Assembly: GCA_937995735.1 (NCBI GenBank)
Contig: CALKIZ010000044.1
Coordinates: forward strand, 1-34,165
DNA from: an uncultured Neomegalonema sp.
GTDB lineage: Bacteria > Pseudomonadota > Alphaproteobacteria > Rhodobacterales > Rhodobacteraceae
DNA length: 34,165 bases
Reading direction: 5' to 3'
In this document: one piece after another, positions 33,985-34,165 of the stretch
Layout of the letters: each line of letters opens with the position of its first letter
How positions within the stretch are numbered: the first letter of the stretch is position 1
Made by a program: the position numbers and the translations under genes
Notes under the pieces: generated by a model
Seen by the model: only the letters and a program-made list of their open reading frames with translations
Database searches by the model: none
Told to the model about the DNA's origin: nothing

Positions 33985-34165
33985 TCATGAAGGGTAGCAG
34001 TATCTTGCGATTCTGCGTGTCATGAGGCGTATGCTTGCGATGTTCGTCCATGCTGTTGAACTTTCGATACTGCGCTCCCAGTCTTTGGCTAATCGACGGC
34101 ATCTGCCCAGCCATGCAAAGGTCCGCTCGACGACCCACCTTCTGGGCAGCAACTCAAAACCTTTC
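33985..34165 (-). CDS. IS5-family transposase, C-terminal end (partial)
   Basis: The minus strand from the window edge reads [20 protein letters not shown] and continues [20 protein letters not shown] to IARYCYPS and TGA at 33985-33987. [11 protein letters not shown] with its catalytic Glu is the signature of IS5-family (IS427-like) DDE transposases. Only the last 60 codons are in the window; the rest of the gene and one end of the element lie beyond 34165. The nearer tip is probably close to the GAGAGCCTGATTC at 33966-33978, but I could not fix it without the other end. Confidence 0.85.
   Translation of the reverse strand, partial: KGFELLPRRWVVERTFAWLGRCRRLAKDWERSIESSTAWTNIASIRLMTRRIARYCYPS

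Overview
The window looks like the chromosome of an alphaproteobacterium with moderate GC. The evidence is a complete division and cell-wall (dcw) cluster in the usual order with many 4-base stop/start overlaps, a MurE with the meso-diaminopimelate motif DNPR, an etfB-etfA pair, and a type A RNase P RNA. Orders such as Hyphomonadales or Maricaulales would fit, but that placement is inference.

Layout. 1-4.0 kb: the 3' end of an RTX-like secreted protein gene, a small exported protein, etfBA with a terminator, and a CelD-like acetyltransferase. 4.0-6.7 kb: a very AT-rich spacer, a small exported protein and a membrane PAS histidine kinase. 6.76-7.15 kb: rnpB. 7.17-8.44 kb: an IS481-family element about 20 bp past the end of rnpB; its transposase carries a 14-codon in-frame palindromic insertion. 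8.44-9.11 kb: the leader of the dcw operon, with a 10-bp-periodic array matching MraZ operator boxes.

9.1-24.4 kb: mraZ-rsmH-ftsL-ftsI-murE-murF-mraY-murD-ftsW-murG-murC-[two foreign genes]-murB. These genes make the UDP-MurNAc-pentapeptide, lipid I and lipid II, and the septal synthase FtsW/FtsI. Between murC and murB sits an AT-richer two-gene cassette: a DUF4365-like protein with a PD-(D/E)XK nuclease signature and a 370-residue partner of unknown function. It is fused into the operon by 4-base overlaps and is the best candidate here for an undescribed system. The cluster stops after murB; ddl, ftsQ, ftsA and ftsZ do not follow in this window.

24.4-26.1 kb is a scrambled zone: a minus-strand membrane-protein gene whose frame runs into murB, a decayed tandem repeat carrying palindromic REP-like inserts, and a truncated RHS core fragment. 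26.1-32.4 kb is a surface-glycan locus: a 2-oxoglutarate dioxygenase, an aldo/keto-reductase-like protein, a PglC-like phosphoglycosyl transferase, a PglD-like acetyltransferase and a DegT-type aminotransferase in one tight operon, followed by a Wzc/ExoP-like chain-length tyrosine kinase. 32.4-34.2 kb holds a 500-bp internally deleted IS3-family remnant, a minus-strand SAM methyltransferase, and the 3' end of an IS5-family transposase that runs off the window.
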